Assembly (NCBI RefSeq): GCF_030518795.1
Contig: NZ_CP130427.1
Location: forward strand, 6,448,001-6,512,000
Length of the DNA: 64,000 nt
Reading direction: 5' to 3'
Source of the DNA: Micromonospora sp. NBRC 110009
GTDB lineage: Bacteria > Actinomycetota > Actinomycetes > Mycobacteriales > Micromonosporaceae
The notes beneath the pieces are model-generated. The model ran no database searches. It saw nothing but the letters and a program-made list of their open reading frames with translations, and was not told where the DNA came from. Positions 33,104 through 41,775 of this stretch are shown here, piece by piece; position 1 is the stretch's first letter, and each line of letters begins with the position of its first letter. A program made the translations under genes and the position numbers.

Positions 33104-33479
33104 TTCTACGCCTCCAGCCCGCGTGCCTCATCGACCAGGACGCTACACGCCCGGCACGCGGCTGCCGAACAAGATCCAAACGGCGCCCCCCGCATCGGGA
33201 AACGACCGCTGAGTTGGTGAAGCCGCGGGGAATTGATCTGCCGCACATCCTGACCGCGCGGCTTGGCGGACGCCTCATACCACCGCACAGTCCGCGCCGA
33301 ACCTCTTTGTCCGTACCTTGTTGCGCACCGCGCGCAGGGTGCTACGACTGGCCGAGAGGCGGGAACCGCAGAACCGCAGCTCCTAGTCCGGCGCGGGCTG
33401 GTCCTGACGCCTGACCGTCTGGTTACCGCTCCGGGCCTGCGCTAGCGCACTGGACCGGCCGGCAGGACGGGGCGAATCG
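33104..33479. other. Intergenic region, no gene recognised
   Basis: A divergent gap between the SolA-like gene and the LtrA gene. No convincing coding frame, RNA gene, hairpin or strong promoter was recognised, only weak boxes such as TAGCGC near 33443. Confidence 0.4.
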
Positions 33480-34691
33480 GTGGCAAGACGTGATGTGACG
33501 CATCTTGTGAACAAGGGTGAGGCCACGCATCGAGCGACGTTCCTGGAGCTCTTCTTCGACCTGGTCTTCGTCTTCGCGTTCAACCGGATCACCGCTCGGG
33601 CGGTCGGGGAATTCGCCACCGATCCCGGCAAACGGGGCGTGATTCTTAGCGACGTCGGGAAGACTGTCGTCCTGCTGCTTGCGCTCTGGTCCATCTGGCA
33701 CGTCACGGCCTGGACCACCAGCCGGTACGACCCGCGCAACGAGACGATTCAGCTGGTGGTCATCGTGCGGCTGATAGCCGCAATGGTGATGGGCGTGGCG
33801 ATAACGGGGGCGTTCAGCGACCGGGGCCTCGCCTTCGCCGCCGCCTACGTGACCGCACAGGTGTTACATCCCCTGGTCCTAGCGATCATGCTTCGCGGTT
33901 CGGAGCGTAAGAATCTCAAGCTGCGGATGTTGATCACGTTCAGTATCACCGGGATCTTGTGGATCGTCGGCGCGCTGGTGCCGCCAGGATGGGGTCGGGG
34001 TGTCCTTTGGGCGCTTGCCCTGAGCATCGAGTTTGGGTCCGCGCGACTCGGCTGGCCGGTGCCCGGCCTGGGCCGCTCTCCCACCTGGAAGTGGGACCTC
34101 TCGGGCGAGCATCTGGCCGACCGCTACCAGTCGTTTTTCCTCATCGCCCTCGGCGAGACGGTGCTGGTGGCCGGCCTGACCTACAGCGGCGAACGCGTCA
34201 GTGCCGGCCGGACGATCGCGTTTGCGGCGGCGCTGGCCACCACGGTGCTGTTCTGGCGAATCTACTTTTACCGGGCCGGCCAGATCCTGCCGGAGGCGGT
34301 GAGCAAGGCAAAGCAGCCCGCCATATTCGGCCGGTCGACCGCCGACTCACACATGATCATGCTAGCCGGCATCGTGGCGACCTCCATCGGCTACGAACTC
34401 ACCATCGACCATCCGTACGGGGAGGTGCCGCCGCCGTGGCTCGCGGTGGTTCTCGGCGGACCAGCGCTGTTCATGATCGGGCGGTCGCGCCTGGAGCACG
34501 AGGTGTTCGACCGAGTATCGCCCGCCCGGATCGTCGTGCTGGTCGTGTTGGTCGCTCTCTTCCCGGTCTTGATGCCGACGAGACCGCTGGTCGGACTCGT
34601 CGCCGCCACCCTGGTGCTCGCCGGGGCTGCGATCGCCGACTGGCGGCGGGCACGAGGGGCGCCCCCCGAGCCGGCAAAGCCAGGCAAATAG
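33480..34691 (+). CDS. Low-temperature-requirement (LtrA) family membrane protein
   Basis: A 403-aa protein of the bacterial LtrA family. The family signature is at the N-terminus: THRATFLELFFDLVFVFAFN. About 10 TM segments follow. A family-typical motif near the middle is SGEHLADRYQSFFLIALGET, with a later FWRIYFYRAGQILPEAV. The cellular role is unsettled; LtrA was first linked to growth of Listeria at low temperature. Two further family members are in this window (60842 and 63757). GTG 33480 is the first plausible start; no strong ribosome site is visible. Confidence 0.85.
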   Translation: MARRDVTHLVNKGEATHRATFLELFFDLVFVFAFNRITARAVGEFATDPGKRGVILSDVGKTVVLLLALWSIWHVTAWTTSRYDPRNETIQLVVIVRLIAAMVMGVAITGAFSDRGLAFAAAYVTAQVLHPLVLAIMLRGSERKNLKLRMLITFSITGILWIVGALVPPGWGRGVLWALALSIEFGSARLGWPVPGLGRSPTWKWDLSGEHLADRYQSFFLIALGETVLVAGLTYSGERVSAGRTIAFAAALATTVLFWRIYFYRAGQILPEAVSKAKQPAIFGRSTADSHMIMLAGIVATSIGYELTIDHPYGEVPPPWLAVVLGGPALFMIGRSRLEHEVFDRVSPARIVVLVVLVALFPVLMPTRPLVGLVAATLVLAGAAIADWRRARGAPPEPAKPGK

Positions 34692-34755
34692 GAAGCTGGG
34701 TTTCTGACGTGATTGGACTGCCGGACGCGTCTGTCACCGTCGCTACACGTCGTAA

Positions 34756-35400
34756 CTACCTCATGGCGGTCGGCCCGTACCGGGTTCGGGCGGCCCCGGT
34801 GCTCAGCGCCCAGTAGCGGTCGCCGAACGACCAGTGCCACCATTCGGTCGGGTAGTTGACCATGCCGGCAGACGACAGCGCCCGGCCCAGGATGCCGCGA
34901 TTGGTGCGGGCCCGCGGGGAGATGTGGGGTGATCCGGTGAAGCAGGCGTTGGCGCTGTCCACCGGGCTGGCGTTGACGATCGTGCCCAGGTCCAGTTCGA
35001 TCCCATCGGCCGTGCAGAGCGTGAGGTCGACCGTCCCGCCGGTGCTGTGCGGAGCCACCTCGGGCGGCGAGACGTACTTGCTGGCCTCCACGTGCCGGCG
35101 CGCCGAGTCCCACTCCGGGTACCTGCGACGCAGTTCGTCCTGGTAGCTCTCGAAGTAGGTCGTCTGCAGGCTGAGCGGCCGGTACCCCTCGATGACCAGC
35201 AGCCGCAGCCCTCCGGGCAGGGTCCGCTGGACGGCGAGCAGACGCTGCACCGTCGCCTCGCGCAGGTGCGCGTACGCGCCGGCCTCGTCGGCCAGCCGGT
35301 CGTCCACCCGAAGGTCGGCGACCTGGCGTACGTCGACCAGGGCCTCCCCGTTGTCGCCGAGCGGGATGGCCGAGATTCGCCGATCAGACAGCAGGATCAT
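34756..35400 (-). CDS. vanX: VanX-like D-Ala-D-Ala dipeptidase
   Basis: A 214-aa M15D zinc dipeptidase. Key residues: Arg74 in EGYRP, zinc ligands His118 and Asp125 in PHSTGGTVDLTL (family SxHxxGxAxD), catalytic Glu186 and ligand His189 in EWWHW. It should hydrolyse free D-Ala-D-Ala in the cytosol, removing the normal peptidoglycan terminus precursor. It is the last gene of a five-gene operon, and its ATG overlaps the stop of the MurG-like gene (ATGA). There is no signal peptide. Its role alongside a ligase implies that the ligase product is something VanX does not cut. Confidence 0.88.
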   Translation of the reverse strand: MILLSDRRISAIPLGDNGEALVDVRQVADLRVDDRLADEAGAYAHLREATVQRLLAVQRTLPGGLRLLVIEGYRPLSLQTTYFESYQDELRRRYPEWDSARRHVEASKYVSPPEVAPHSTGGTVDLTLCTADGIELDLGTIVNASPVDSANACFTGSPHISPRARTNRGILGRALSSAGMVNYPTEWWHWSFGDRYWALSTGAARTRYGPTAMR

Positions 35401-36572
35401 GACCGGTACCGCCCAGCGGCATCGATGATCGCGCTGGCCACGGCCGTGGCCGCCTGGGTCCGGCCGTGTCGACGGGCGGCGTTGGCCAACTCCTGGCGTC
35501 GTTCCGGGTGGTCGAGCAGCACGATGATCTCCTCGTAGAGGCGGTGGGCGGAGGCGTCGGGGCCGGCGAGCATCCGGGAGGCACCGGCGTCGGCGAGGTG
35601 CCGGGCGGTCCGCCGCTGTTCGTCGCCGCCGGTGGGGATGAGCGGGATGAAGACGCATGCCTTGCCCAGGGCGGTGAGTTCGGCGACGGTGCCGGCGCCG
35701 CTGCGCGCGACCACGATGTCCGCGGCGCTCAGGACGTCGGGCAGCTCGCCGTGGACGTAGTCGACCACCCGGTACCTGCTGCGCAGGTGTTCCGGGAGGG
35801 CGGCCGCGACCTGCCGCATCCGGTCGAGGGAGTAGTCGCCGCACTGGTGCAGCACCTGACATTTCGCCAGGAGTCCGGGGAGGATGTCGGCGATCAGGTT
35901 GTTGACCTGGACGGCGCCCTGGGCGCCGCCGGTGACGTACACCAGCGGCAGGCGCGGATCCAGGTGGTACGCGGCGAGCGCCCGGTCGCGGTTGCCCGTG
36001 AGGATCTCGGGCCGGATCGGGTTGCCGGTGACCACCGCGCGGGTTCTCGCTCGGGCGGGCAGCTGGTCGATGGAAGACTCGTGACTCAGCAGGACTCGAT
36101 CGGCGAGGCGGGCGAGGATCCGGTTCGCCAGCCCGAGCGTGAGGATCTGCTCGTGCATGACGAGAGGGCGGCGGGTCATCCAGGCGGCGATCCCGATCGG
36201 GACGGCGACGTATCCGCCGGTGGAGAAGACCACCTCGGGCCGGGTGCGCACCACGATCATGATGGCCTGGAAGATGCCGAGCGGCACGCGGAAGGCGTCG
36301 GCGACGTTGCGGGCCCACTCGTGCAGGTTCGGCGAGCGGCGCAGTTTGCCGGTGGTGATCGCCGTGAAGGGAATGCCCTCCTGCCGGGCGATTCTGGCCT
36401 CCAGTCCGTGGGCGACGCCCACCCAGCGGACGTCCGGTGCGGTGCCGGCTGCCGCTAGCCGGTCGCGGAGCGTACGGATCGTGGTCAGCGCCGGGTAGGT
36501 GTGCCCGCCGGTTCCCCCGCCCGTGACGATCATGCGGAGACCACGGAGACGTTCCGCGGTGTAGACGGCCAT
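35397..36572 (-). CDS. MurG-like glycosyltransferase (GT28)
   Basis: A 391-aa GT28 enzyme. N-terminal IVTGGGTGGHTYPALTTIRT is the MurG glycine-rich loop. EARIARQEGIPFTAI and VVFSTGGYVAVPIGIAAWMT are conserved, as is HEQILTLGLANRILARLADR. The nucleotide-binding half is modified: TGGAQGAVQVNN replaces the usual GGSxGA, and VARSGAGTVAELTALGKACV then PTGGDEQRRTARHLADAGAS replaces the usual PxxxDHQ region. It is a paralogue rather than the housekeeping murG, which lives in the dcw cluster. It probably glycosylates a modified lipid I. Start and stop overlap both neighbouring genes. Confidence 0.8.
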   Translation of the reverse strand: MAVYTAERLRGLRMIVTGGGTGGHTYPALTTIRTLRDRLAAAGTAPDVRWVGVAHGLEARIARQEGIPFTAITTGKLRRSPNLHEWARNVADAFRVPLGIFQAIMIVVRTRPEVVFSTGGYVAVPIGIAAWMTRRPLVMHEQILTLGLANRILARLADRVLLSHESSIDQLPARARTRAVVTGNPIRPEILTGNRDRALAAYHLDPRLPLVYVTGGAQGAVQVNNLIADILPGLLAKCQVLHQCGDYSLDRMRQVAAALPEHLRSRYRVVDYVHGELPDVLSAADIVVARSGAGTVAELTALGKACVFIPLIPTGGDEQRRTARHLADAGASRMLAGPDASAHRLYEEIIVLLDHPERRQELANAARRHGRTQAATAVASAIIDAAGRYRS

Positions 36573-37600
36573 CAGCAGGGGCTCGGGCAGGGGGACGAGG
36601 TGTCGCGTCGGTGCAGTGCGCCCTGGATGAGGAGGTCGAGCAGTGCGGAGAAGCCGACGCCGGCCCGCTGCCAGATCTGCGGGTACTGGGAGGCGGCGGT
36701 GAATCCGGGGAAAGTGTTGACCTCGTTGATCACCGGCTCCCGGTGGTCTCCGGTCCACCCTGTGCCGTGCTCGGCGTCCGGATCCGGGAGGAAGAAGTCG
36801 ACGCGGAGCAGCCCACGGCAGCCGAGCGCGTGGAACGCCTGCACGGCCCGGTCCTGCAGTAGTCGGGGGGTGCCGGGGTCGAGCTGGGCCGGAATGTGGA
36901 AGACGGCACCGCCGTCGTACTTGGCGTCGTAGTCGAAGAAGGCGGCGTTCGCCACCCGTATCTCCAGCGGCGGCCCGGCCTCGACGCGACCGTCGGGGTG
37001 CTGAAGGACGCCGACGTCGATCTCGCGCCCGCGCACGGCGCGTTCGACGAGAACTGTCGCGTCGCTCTCGCGCGCGAGCCGCAGGGCGGCGGGCAGTTGC
37101 GCCCATTGTTCGACCTTGGAGACTCCCAGGCTGGAGCCGGCCCGGGCCGGTTTGACGAAGACGGGCAGCCCCAGCCGCTCCTGATCCCGCGACGACAGAT
37201 CCTCGTCGGGCCGCAGCGTCACCCCGTCGGCCACGCGCAGGCCGTCGGCGGCGAGGAGTTTCTTCGTGACCGGCTTGTCCATTCCCGCGGCGCTGGCGAA
37301 GACACCGTTTCCGACAAACGCGACGCCGAGCCACTCCAGCATCGACTGGACGGTGCCGTCCTCACCGTACGGGCCATGCAGCGCCGGGAACACCACGTCC
37401 TGACCGCCGAGAGTCCCCAGCGCCTGCGCGAACGTGGCCCGGTCGCCGTTCACCCGCCACTGGCCGTCCCGCTCGATCAGCACCTCAGTCACGTCATACG
37501 TGTCACGGTCGAGATGGGCCAGGATGCTCTCCGCCGAGCGCCGGGAGACGTCGTGCTCCCCACTGCGCCCACCGAACAGCACCGCCAAACGAACAGTCAT
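36572..37600 (-). CDS. ddl: D-Ala-D-X ligase (Ddl/Van-type)
   Basis: A 342-aa ATP-grasp ligase. Motifs: LFGGRSGEHDVSRRSAES, HGPYGEDGTVQSMLEWLGVA, VKPARAGSSLGVSKV, and the magnesium-site segment NEVNTFPGFTAASQYP. The omega loop reads FFDYDAKY (221-228), with Tyr228 where D-Ala-D-Ala and D-Ala-D-Ser ligases have Tyr; D-Ala-D-Lac ligases (VanA) carry a His-containing loop instead. It therefore does not look like a depsipeptide ligase. A TGATG overlap joins it to the MurG-like gene and an ATGA overlap to the racemase. Confidence 0.85.
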   Translation of the reverse strand: MTVRLAVLFGGRSGEHDVSRRSAESILAHLDRDTYDVTEVLIERDGQWRVNGDRATFAQALGTLGGQDVVFPALHGPYGEDGTVQSMLEWLGVAFVGNGVFASAAGMDKPVTKKLLAADGLRVADGVTLRPDEDLSSRDQERLGLPVFVKPARAGSSLGVSKVEQWAQLPAALRLARESDATVLVERAVRGREIDVGVLQHPDGRVEAGPPLEIRVANAAFFDYDAKYDGGAVFHIPAQLDPGTPRLLQDRAVQAFHALGCRGLLRVDFFLPDPDAEHGTGWTGDHREPVINEVNTFPGFTAASQYPQIWQRAGVGFSALLDLLIQGALHRRDTSSPCPSPC

Positions 37601-38802
37601 GATGTTTCCGCTTCCCCGTGCAGGTGTACGCGCGCCACTCGCGCGCCGATTCCGGTCAAGACTTCGTGCGGGTTGGTGCCGACCCACTGCGCCCACTCCG
37701 CGGCCGTCGGCTCGGCCGGGTCGGGCGAGCCCGGCTCGGCGCCGGGGCCGAAGACGACCACGGGATCGCCGAGCGCCACCGGTAGATCCCCGACATCGAC
37801 GACGCACTGATCCATGGCGATGCACCCGACGATCGGGCAGCGCCGGCCGGCGAGCCAGACCCACGCGCGGCCCTCGGCGGTGCGCGACAGACCATCGGCG
37901 TACCCGAGCGGCAGCAGAGCGAGTGTGGTCGGCCGACCGGTCACGTGATCGGGGCCGTAGGACACGCCGGTCCCGGCGGGCACGCGCTTCAGGTTGATCA
38001 CCCTTGACCGCAGGATCATGGCGGGTCGCAGGCCGTAGCGGCGGGGACCGGTCGCGCCGAACGGGTCGACGCCGTACATGGCCAGGCCGATCCGGCAGAG
38101 ATCGAACCGGGTCTGCGGGGCGGCCAGTGCCGCCGCCGAATTGGCCAGATGCACCACTTCAGGGTCAAGCCCAGCATCCCGGGCGATCCGCAGCGCCTCC
38201 CGGAACGTTGACAGCTGCCGCGCGATGCTCTGGCATCGAGGCACGTCGGCGTTGGTCAAGTGGGACCACACCCCGCGTACCCGGACGGCGCCCTCCGCCT
38301 CGTGCTTGCGAGCCCAGGCGACCAGTTCGGGCCATTCGTCGCCGCCGGCACCGTTGCGTGACAGACCTACGTCCGCCTTGAGCTGGACCGCGGCGGGCAC
38401 ACCGAGCTCCGTGGCCGCGTTGGCGATCGCGCGCAGATGAGTCAGGGTCGACACCGCGATGTCGACGTCCCCGGCGATCAGGCGGGTGAAGTCCTCGTCC
38501 GGCCGGTGCAGCCAGCTCAGGACGGGCGCGTCGAGGCCCGCCGATCGCAGCGCCAGCGCCTCCGTCGTCGAGGTCACGCCCAACCAGACCGCGCCGGCCC
38601 CCAACGCAGCCCGCGCCACCGGCACCGCGCCGTGCCCGAACGCGTCGGCCTTCACCACGGCCATCAAGCCGGTACGGGCGATCGCCGCGATCGTCCGGAT
38701 GTTGTGCGTGATCGCCGCAAGATCGACCACGGCCTCGGCCAGCTGGGCACTCTCATTGATCACACCGGTCCCCGCGCGCCGACCGCGCGTACCCAGCGTC
38801 AC
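37597..38802 (-). CDS. Alanine-racemase-like PLP enzyme with altered pocket residue
   Basis: A 401-aa fold-type III racemase without a membrane domain. PLP lysine is Lys51 in VVKADAFGHG; the opposite catalytic Tyr is Tyr282 in GVSYGPDH; AMDQ (329-332) is the substrate-binding loop. In alanine racemases the next loop carries Tyr (PYEVLT); here it is NPHEVLT with His379. In VanT serine racemases the corresponding Tyr is Asn, which admits serine. The enzyme may thus use a larger amino acid than alanine. It overlaps the small ORF upstream (GTGA) and the ligase downstream (ATGA). Confidence 0.8.
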   Translation of the reverse strand: MTLGTRGRRAGTGVINESAQLAEAVVDLAAITHNIRTIAAIARTGLMAVVKADAFGHGAVPVARAALGAGAVWLGVTSTTEALALRSAGLDAPVLSWLHRPDEDFTRLIAGDVDIAVSTLTHLRAIANAATELGVPAAVQLKADVGLSRNGAGGDEWPELVAWARKHEAEGAVRVRGVWSHLTNADVPRCQSIARQLSTFREALRIARDAGLDPEVVHLANSAAALAAPQTRFDLCRIGLAMYGVDPFGATGPRRYGLRPAMILRSRVINLKRVPAGTGVSYGPDHVTGRPTTLALLPLGYADGLSRTAEGRAWVWLAGRRCPIVGCIAMDQCVVDVGDLPVALGDPVVVFGPGAEPGSPDPAEPTAAEWAQWVGTNPHEVLTGIGARVARVHLHGEAETS

Positions 38803-38966
38803 CCGGCAGCCCTGGGGTCGACGGGCGGGGCATCCGGCGGTTCGGCGGCCCCGTGCCCGCCGACAGCGGCTGCCCGGCGCACCGCGAGCGTCTCCCGGAT
38901 CCGCCGCCGGACCGCCCGCCGCTGTTGCTCGTCTCGGCGGCCTGGGCGTGCTGGTTCGAAGATCAT
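38799..38966 (-). CDS. 55-aa basic protein leading the van-like operon
   Basis: It begins MIFEPARPGRRDEQQRRAVR and ends PRAAG. AGGAG lies four bases before the ATG, and its stop overlaps the GTG of the racemase gene, so ribosomes reading it could feed directly into the operon. The first two thirds are helical and Arg-rich; the rest is Pro/Ala-rich. No family is recognised. It could be a real small regulator or a coupling ORF. Confidence 0.55.
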   Translation of the reverse strand: MIFEPARPGRRDEQQRRAVRRRIRETLAVRRAAAVGGHGAAEPPDAPPVDPRAAG

Positions 38967-39011
38967 GTCCGGCTCCTGACTGACATGACTGGCACGGTAG
39001 GCAGCCGGTGG

Positions 39012-39095
39012 TGAAGAAACCTTGAAGAAGCCGTGGGCCAGCTGTGCGGATTTCCCGCCCGCCGCTCTCCGGAGCCCGCCCACATCAGTTCTTCA
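39012..39095. promoter_or_regulatory. TGAAGAA repeats, candidate response-regulator boxes
   Basis: TGAAGAA occurs at 39012-39018 and 39023-39029, an exact 11-bp direct repeat as expected for an OmpR-family dimer. An inverse copy TTCTTCA lies at 39089-39095, closer to the regulator gene. They lie in the 180-bp divergent region between the van-like operon and the two-component genes. Confidence 0.6.
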
Positions 39096-39146
39096 CGGGT
39101 TTCGGGTTTACTTGACCCCCGCCACCACCAGGCAGATTGGGGAAAC

Positions 39147-39887
39147 ATGAGCGCGCGGATCCTGGTCGCCGAGGACGACCCCAAGCAGGCCAACCTGGTA
39201 CGGGTCTATCTCGAACGCGAGGGGCACAGCGTGCTGCTGGTCGGCGACGGGCGGGCCGCGGTGGACGAGTGCCGGTCCCGCCGGCCGGACCTGGTGGTCC
39301 TCGACGTGATGATGCCGGTCGTCGACGGCCTCGACGTGTGCCGGATCCTGCGCGCCGAATCGGAGATTCCGATCCTGCTGCTGACCGCCCGTACCACCGA
39401 GGACGACATCCTGCTGGGCCTCGATCTCGGTGCCGACGACTACCTCACCAAGCCGTACAGCCCGCGGGAGCTGGCCGCTCGGGTACGGGCGCTGCTGCGC
39501 CGGGCCCGGGTGGTGAGCGCCGACAACCGGGCGGTGCTGCGCGTCGGCGAGCTCGAGGTGGACGCCGGGCGGTTCGAGGTACGCGTCGGCGGCCGGCCGG
39601 TCGCCCTGACGGCCAAGGAGTTCGGCATCCTCGAGGTGCTCGCCGGCGCGCCCGGGCGGGCGTTCACCCGGGCGCAGATCATCGACCGGGCCTTCGGATT
39701 TGATCATTTCGTGCTCGAACGCACCGTCGACGCGCACGTGATGAACCTCCGCCGCAAGATCGAGGACGACGTTGCCGAACCCCGGTACGTGCAGACCGTC
39801 TACGGCCGCGGCTACCGGCTCGCCGAACCGGAGCCGGAACCGGCGGCGACGCCGACGCCCGAGGGCACGCCCGGAGCCAGCCGGTGA
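39147..39887 (+). CDS. OmpR-family response regulator
   Basis: A 246-aa regulator: receiver domain with the acidic pair in LVAEDDPKQ, phospho-acceptor Asp53 in LVVLDVMMPVVDG, Thr in LLLTARTTEDD and Lys in DDYLTKPYSPREL. The winged-helix output has RVGELEVDAGRFEVRVGGRP and VDAHVMNLRRKIEDD with YVQTVYGRGYRL. GGGGA precedes the ATG. Its GTGA overlap with the kinase gene makes a tight pair. Divergent position implies that it controls the van-like operon; the Ala/Pro-rich C-terminal tail is an extension. Confidence 0.9.
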   Translation: MSARILVAEDDPKQANLVRVYLEREGHSVLLVGDGRAAVDECRSRRPDLVVLDVMMPVVDGLDVCRILRAESEIPILLLTARTTEDDILLGLDLGADDYLTKPYSPRELAARVRALLRRARVVSADNRAVLRVGELEVDAGRFEVRVGGRPVALTAKEFGILEVLAGAPGRAFTRAQIIDRAFGFDHFVLERTVDAHVMNLRRKIEDDVAEPRYVQTVYGRGYRLAEPEPEPAATPTPEGTPGASR

Positions 39888-41545
39888 GCTTTCGGCTACG
39901 GGTGCTCTGGCTGGTCATCCTCGTCGCGGTGAGCGCGACCGCGGCGACCGCGTGGCTGACCCTGCGGCAGGCCTCGCAACAGATCAACGACTCGGCCACC
40001 ACCGACCGGGCGCAACTCGACCAGGTCGTCGCCCGACTCAAGATGTACGGCAGCCGGCACGGCACCTGGGAGGGCGTGCCCGACCTGGTGCAGGACCTGC
40101 GCGCCCAGACCGGTCAGCGGATCCACCTGCTCGCCGACACGGGCGACGTGATCGTGGACACGGACACCCAGGAGAACCGCACCGCCCGGCCGCTCGGCAC
40201 GATGGTCGGGTTCGTCGACCCGCGGCCGGTATTGAATCTGGCCGCATTGCCAGCGGACCCGGCGGGCCGGGAGAAGGGCGTGGTCGGTGAGATCGTCGCC
40301 TACCGCACCGGCGTGCTGTTCGCGGCCTGCCTGACGCGGGCATCCGTTCCCGTTGCCGTTTCACCCGCCAGCACGGGAGTTCCTCGTTTCGAGGCCAACC
40401 TGAGCGGGGCCGACGTACGCGATCGCCAGGATCTCGACGAGATCGTCGGCGGCTGTCGCGACGCCGCAGCCCGGCCGGGCCGTGACCCGGCGGCCGACGC
40501 CACCCGGGTGCAGGACTGCCGCGCCCTGACGGCGGTGGAACCACTGGATTCCTGCCTGACCCAGGCCTTCACCACCCAGATCAGTGACGTCGCGCCGGTA
40601 CCCGCCCGGGTCTACCTCGGCGCTCGCGGCGAGCCGGCTTCCGTGTTGACCGCCGGCCCACTGCTCGCCGCGGCAGCGGGCGTTGCGGCGGTCGCGGTCA
40701 TCGGCACCGTGCTGCTGAGCCGGCGGGTGCTGCGCCCCATCGACACGCTCACCGCGGCCGCTCAGCGGCTCGGCCGGGGCGACCTCACCGGACGGGTTCC
40801 GGTGCGGGGCAACGACGAGCTGGCGGAGTTGGCCCGGTCGTTCAACCGGATGGCCGACTCCCTGCAGCGCGGGGAGGAGCGGCAACGCCGGCTGGTCGCC
40901 GACGTCGCACATGAACTGCGCACCCCGCTGGCCAACCTGCGCGGCTATCTCGAGGCGCTCTCCGACGGCGTGATCACGCCGGATCAGGATCTCTTCGCGT
41001 CACTCCACGAAGAGGCGGTGCTGCAACAGCGCATCGTCGATGACCTGCAGGACCTGGCCCTGGCTGAGGCCGGCAAGCTGGCGTACCACCGGGTCACGGT
41101 GGATCTGGCCGAACTCCTGGAGACCTGCGGCACCGCCCACCACGCCCGGGCGGAGTCAGCCGGGGTGTCGTTGCGCGTGGCGGCCGAGCCGGTTGCGGTA
41201 CACGCCGATCCCGACCGGCTCCGCCAGGTCGTGGGCAACCTCGTCACCAACGCACTACGGGCGACCGCTGCGGGCGGCAGCATCCGGCTGGTCGCGAGCC
41301 GCACCGACACGCAGGCGATCGTCCGGGTCGTCGACACCGGCTCGGGGATCGCAGCGGACGCGCTGCCGCATGTGTTCGACCGGTTCTGGCGGGCCGACGC
41401 CGCACGGGGCCGCCGTACCGGGGGCAGTGGCCTCGGCCTCGCCATCGCCCGGCAGATCGTCACCGATCACCAGGGCACCATCACGGTCGCGAGTGAGGTC
41501 GGCGCCGGGACGACATTCACCATCGCGCTTCCCCGCGTCGACTAG
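39884..41545 (+). CDS. Sensor histidine kinase with large extracytoplasmic domain
   Basis: A 553-aa kinase. TM1 (LWLVILVAVSATAATAWLTL), an extracytoplasmic region of ~220 residues, TM2 (LLAAAAGVAAVAVIGTVLLS), HAMP (RRVLRPIDTLTAAAQRLGRG), HisKA with phospho-His in VADVAHELRTPLANLRGYLE, and HATPase with NLVTNALRATAAGGSI, DTGSGIA and GGSGLGLAIA. The outer domain holds four cysteines (FAACL, VGGCR, QDCRA, LDSCL), suitable for two disulfides, and is larger than in classical VanS. It probably senses a cell-envelope ligand; the ligand is unknown. Confidence 0.88.
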   Translation: MSFRLRVLWLVILVAVSATAATAWLTLRQASQQINDSATTDRAQLDQVVARLKMYGSRHGTWEGVPDLVQDLRAQTGQRIHLLADTGDVIVDTDTQENRTARPLGTMVGFVDPRPVLNLAALPADPAGREKGVVGEIVAYRTGVLFAACLTRASVPVAVSPASTGVPRFEANLSGADVRDRQDLDEIVGGCRDAAARPGRDPAADATRVQDCRALTAVEPLDSCLTQAFTTQISDVAPVPARVYLGARGEPASVLTAGPLLAAAAGVAAVAVIGTVLLSRRVLRPIDTLTAAAQRLGRGDLTGRVPVRGNDELAELARSFNRMADSLQRGEERQRRLVADVAHELRTPLANLRGYLEALSDGVITPDQDLFASLHEEAVLQQRIVDDLQDLALAEAGKLAYHRVTVDLAELLETCGTAHHARAESAGVSLRVAAEPVAVHADPDRLRQVVGNLVTNALRATAAGGSIRLVASRTDTQAIVRVVDTGSGIAADALPHVFDRFWRADAARGRRTGGSGLGLAIARQIVTDHQGTITVASEVGAGTTFTIALPRVD

Positions 41546-41644
41546 CTTGATCTTCAACCGGTGCGGCGCGGCCGGGGATTGGCCGATTTCTTCTTTCTGG
41601 AAGTCGTCTTCCGGCTTGAGCCGAACCGCAACCGACGGGAGATG

Positions 41645-41662
41645 GCGGCCGTTCGGCCGCCG
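41645..41662 (+). terminator. Short hairpin after kinase gene
   Basis: GGCGGCC-GTTC-GGCCGCC, a perfect 7-bp stem, ~100 bp after the kinase stop and before the convergent deacetylase gene. Confidence 0.45.
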
Positions 41663-41775
41663 AGCCGGCGAGGACGTGGGCCACGTGGTGATGGCCAGGT
41701 TGCTACCTGGCCTCGGTGGACATCACGGTGACGGCTCTGCCCGCACGAGGACTGTCTGACCGCCGCTCTGCCCGG

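Noticed and set aside
35397..36572. The housekeeping murG
   Set aside because: The location with racemase, ligase and VanX, and the altered nucleotide-binding motifs, argue for a paralogue.
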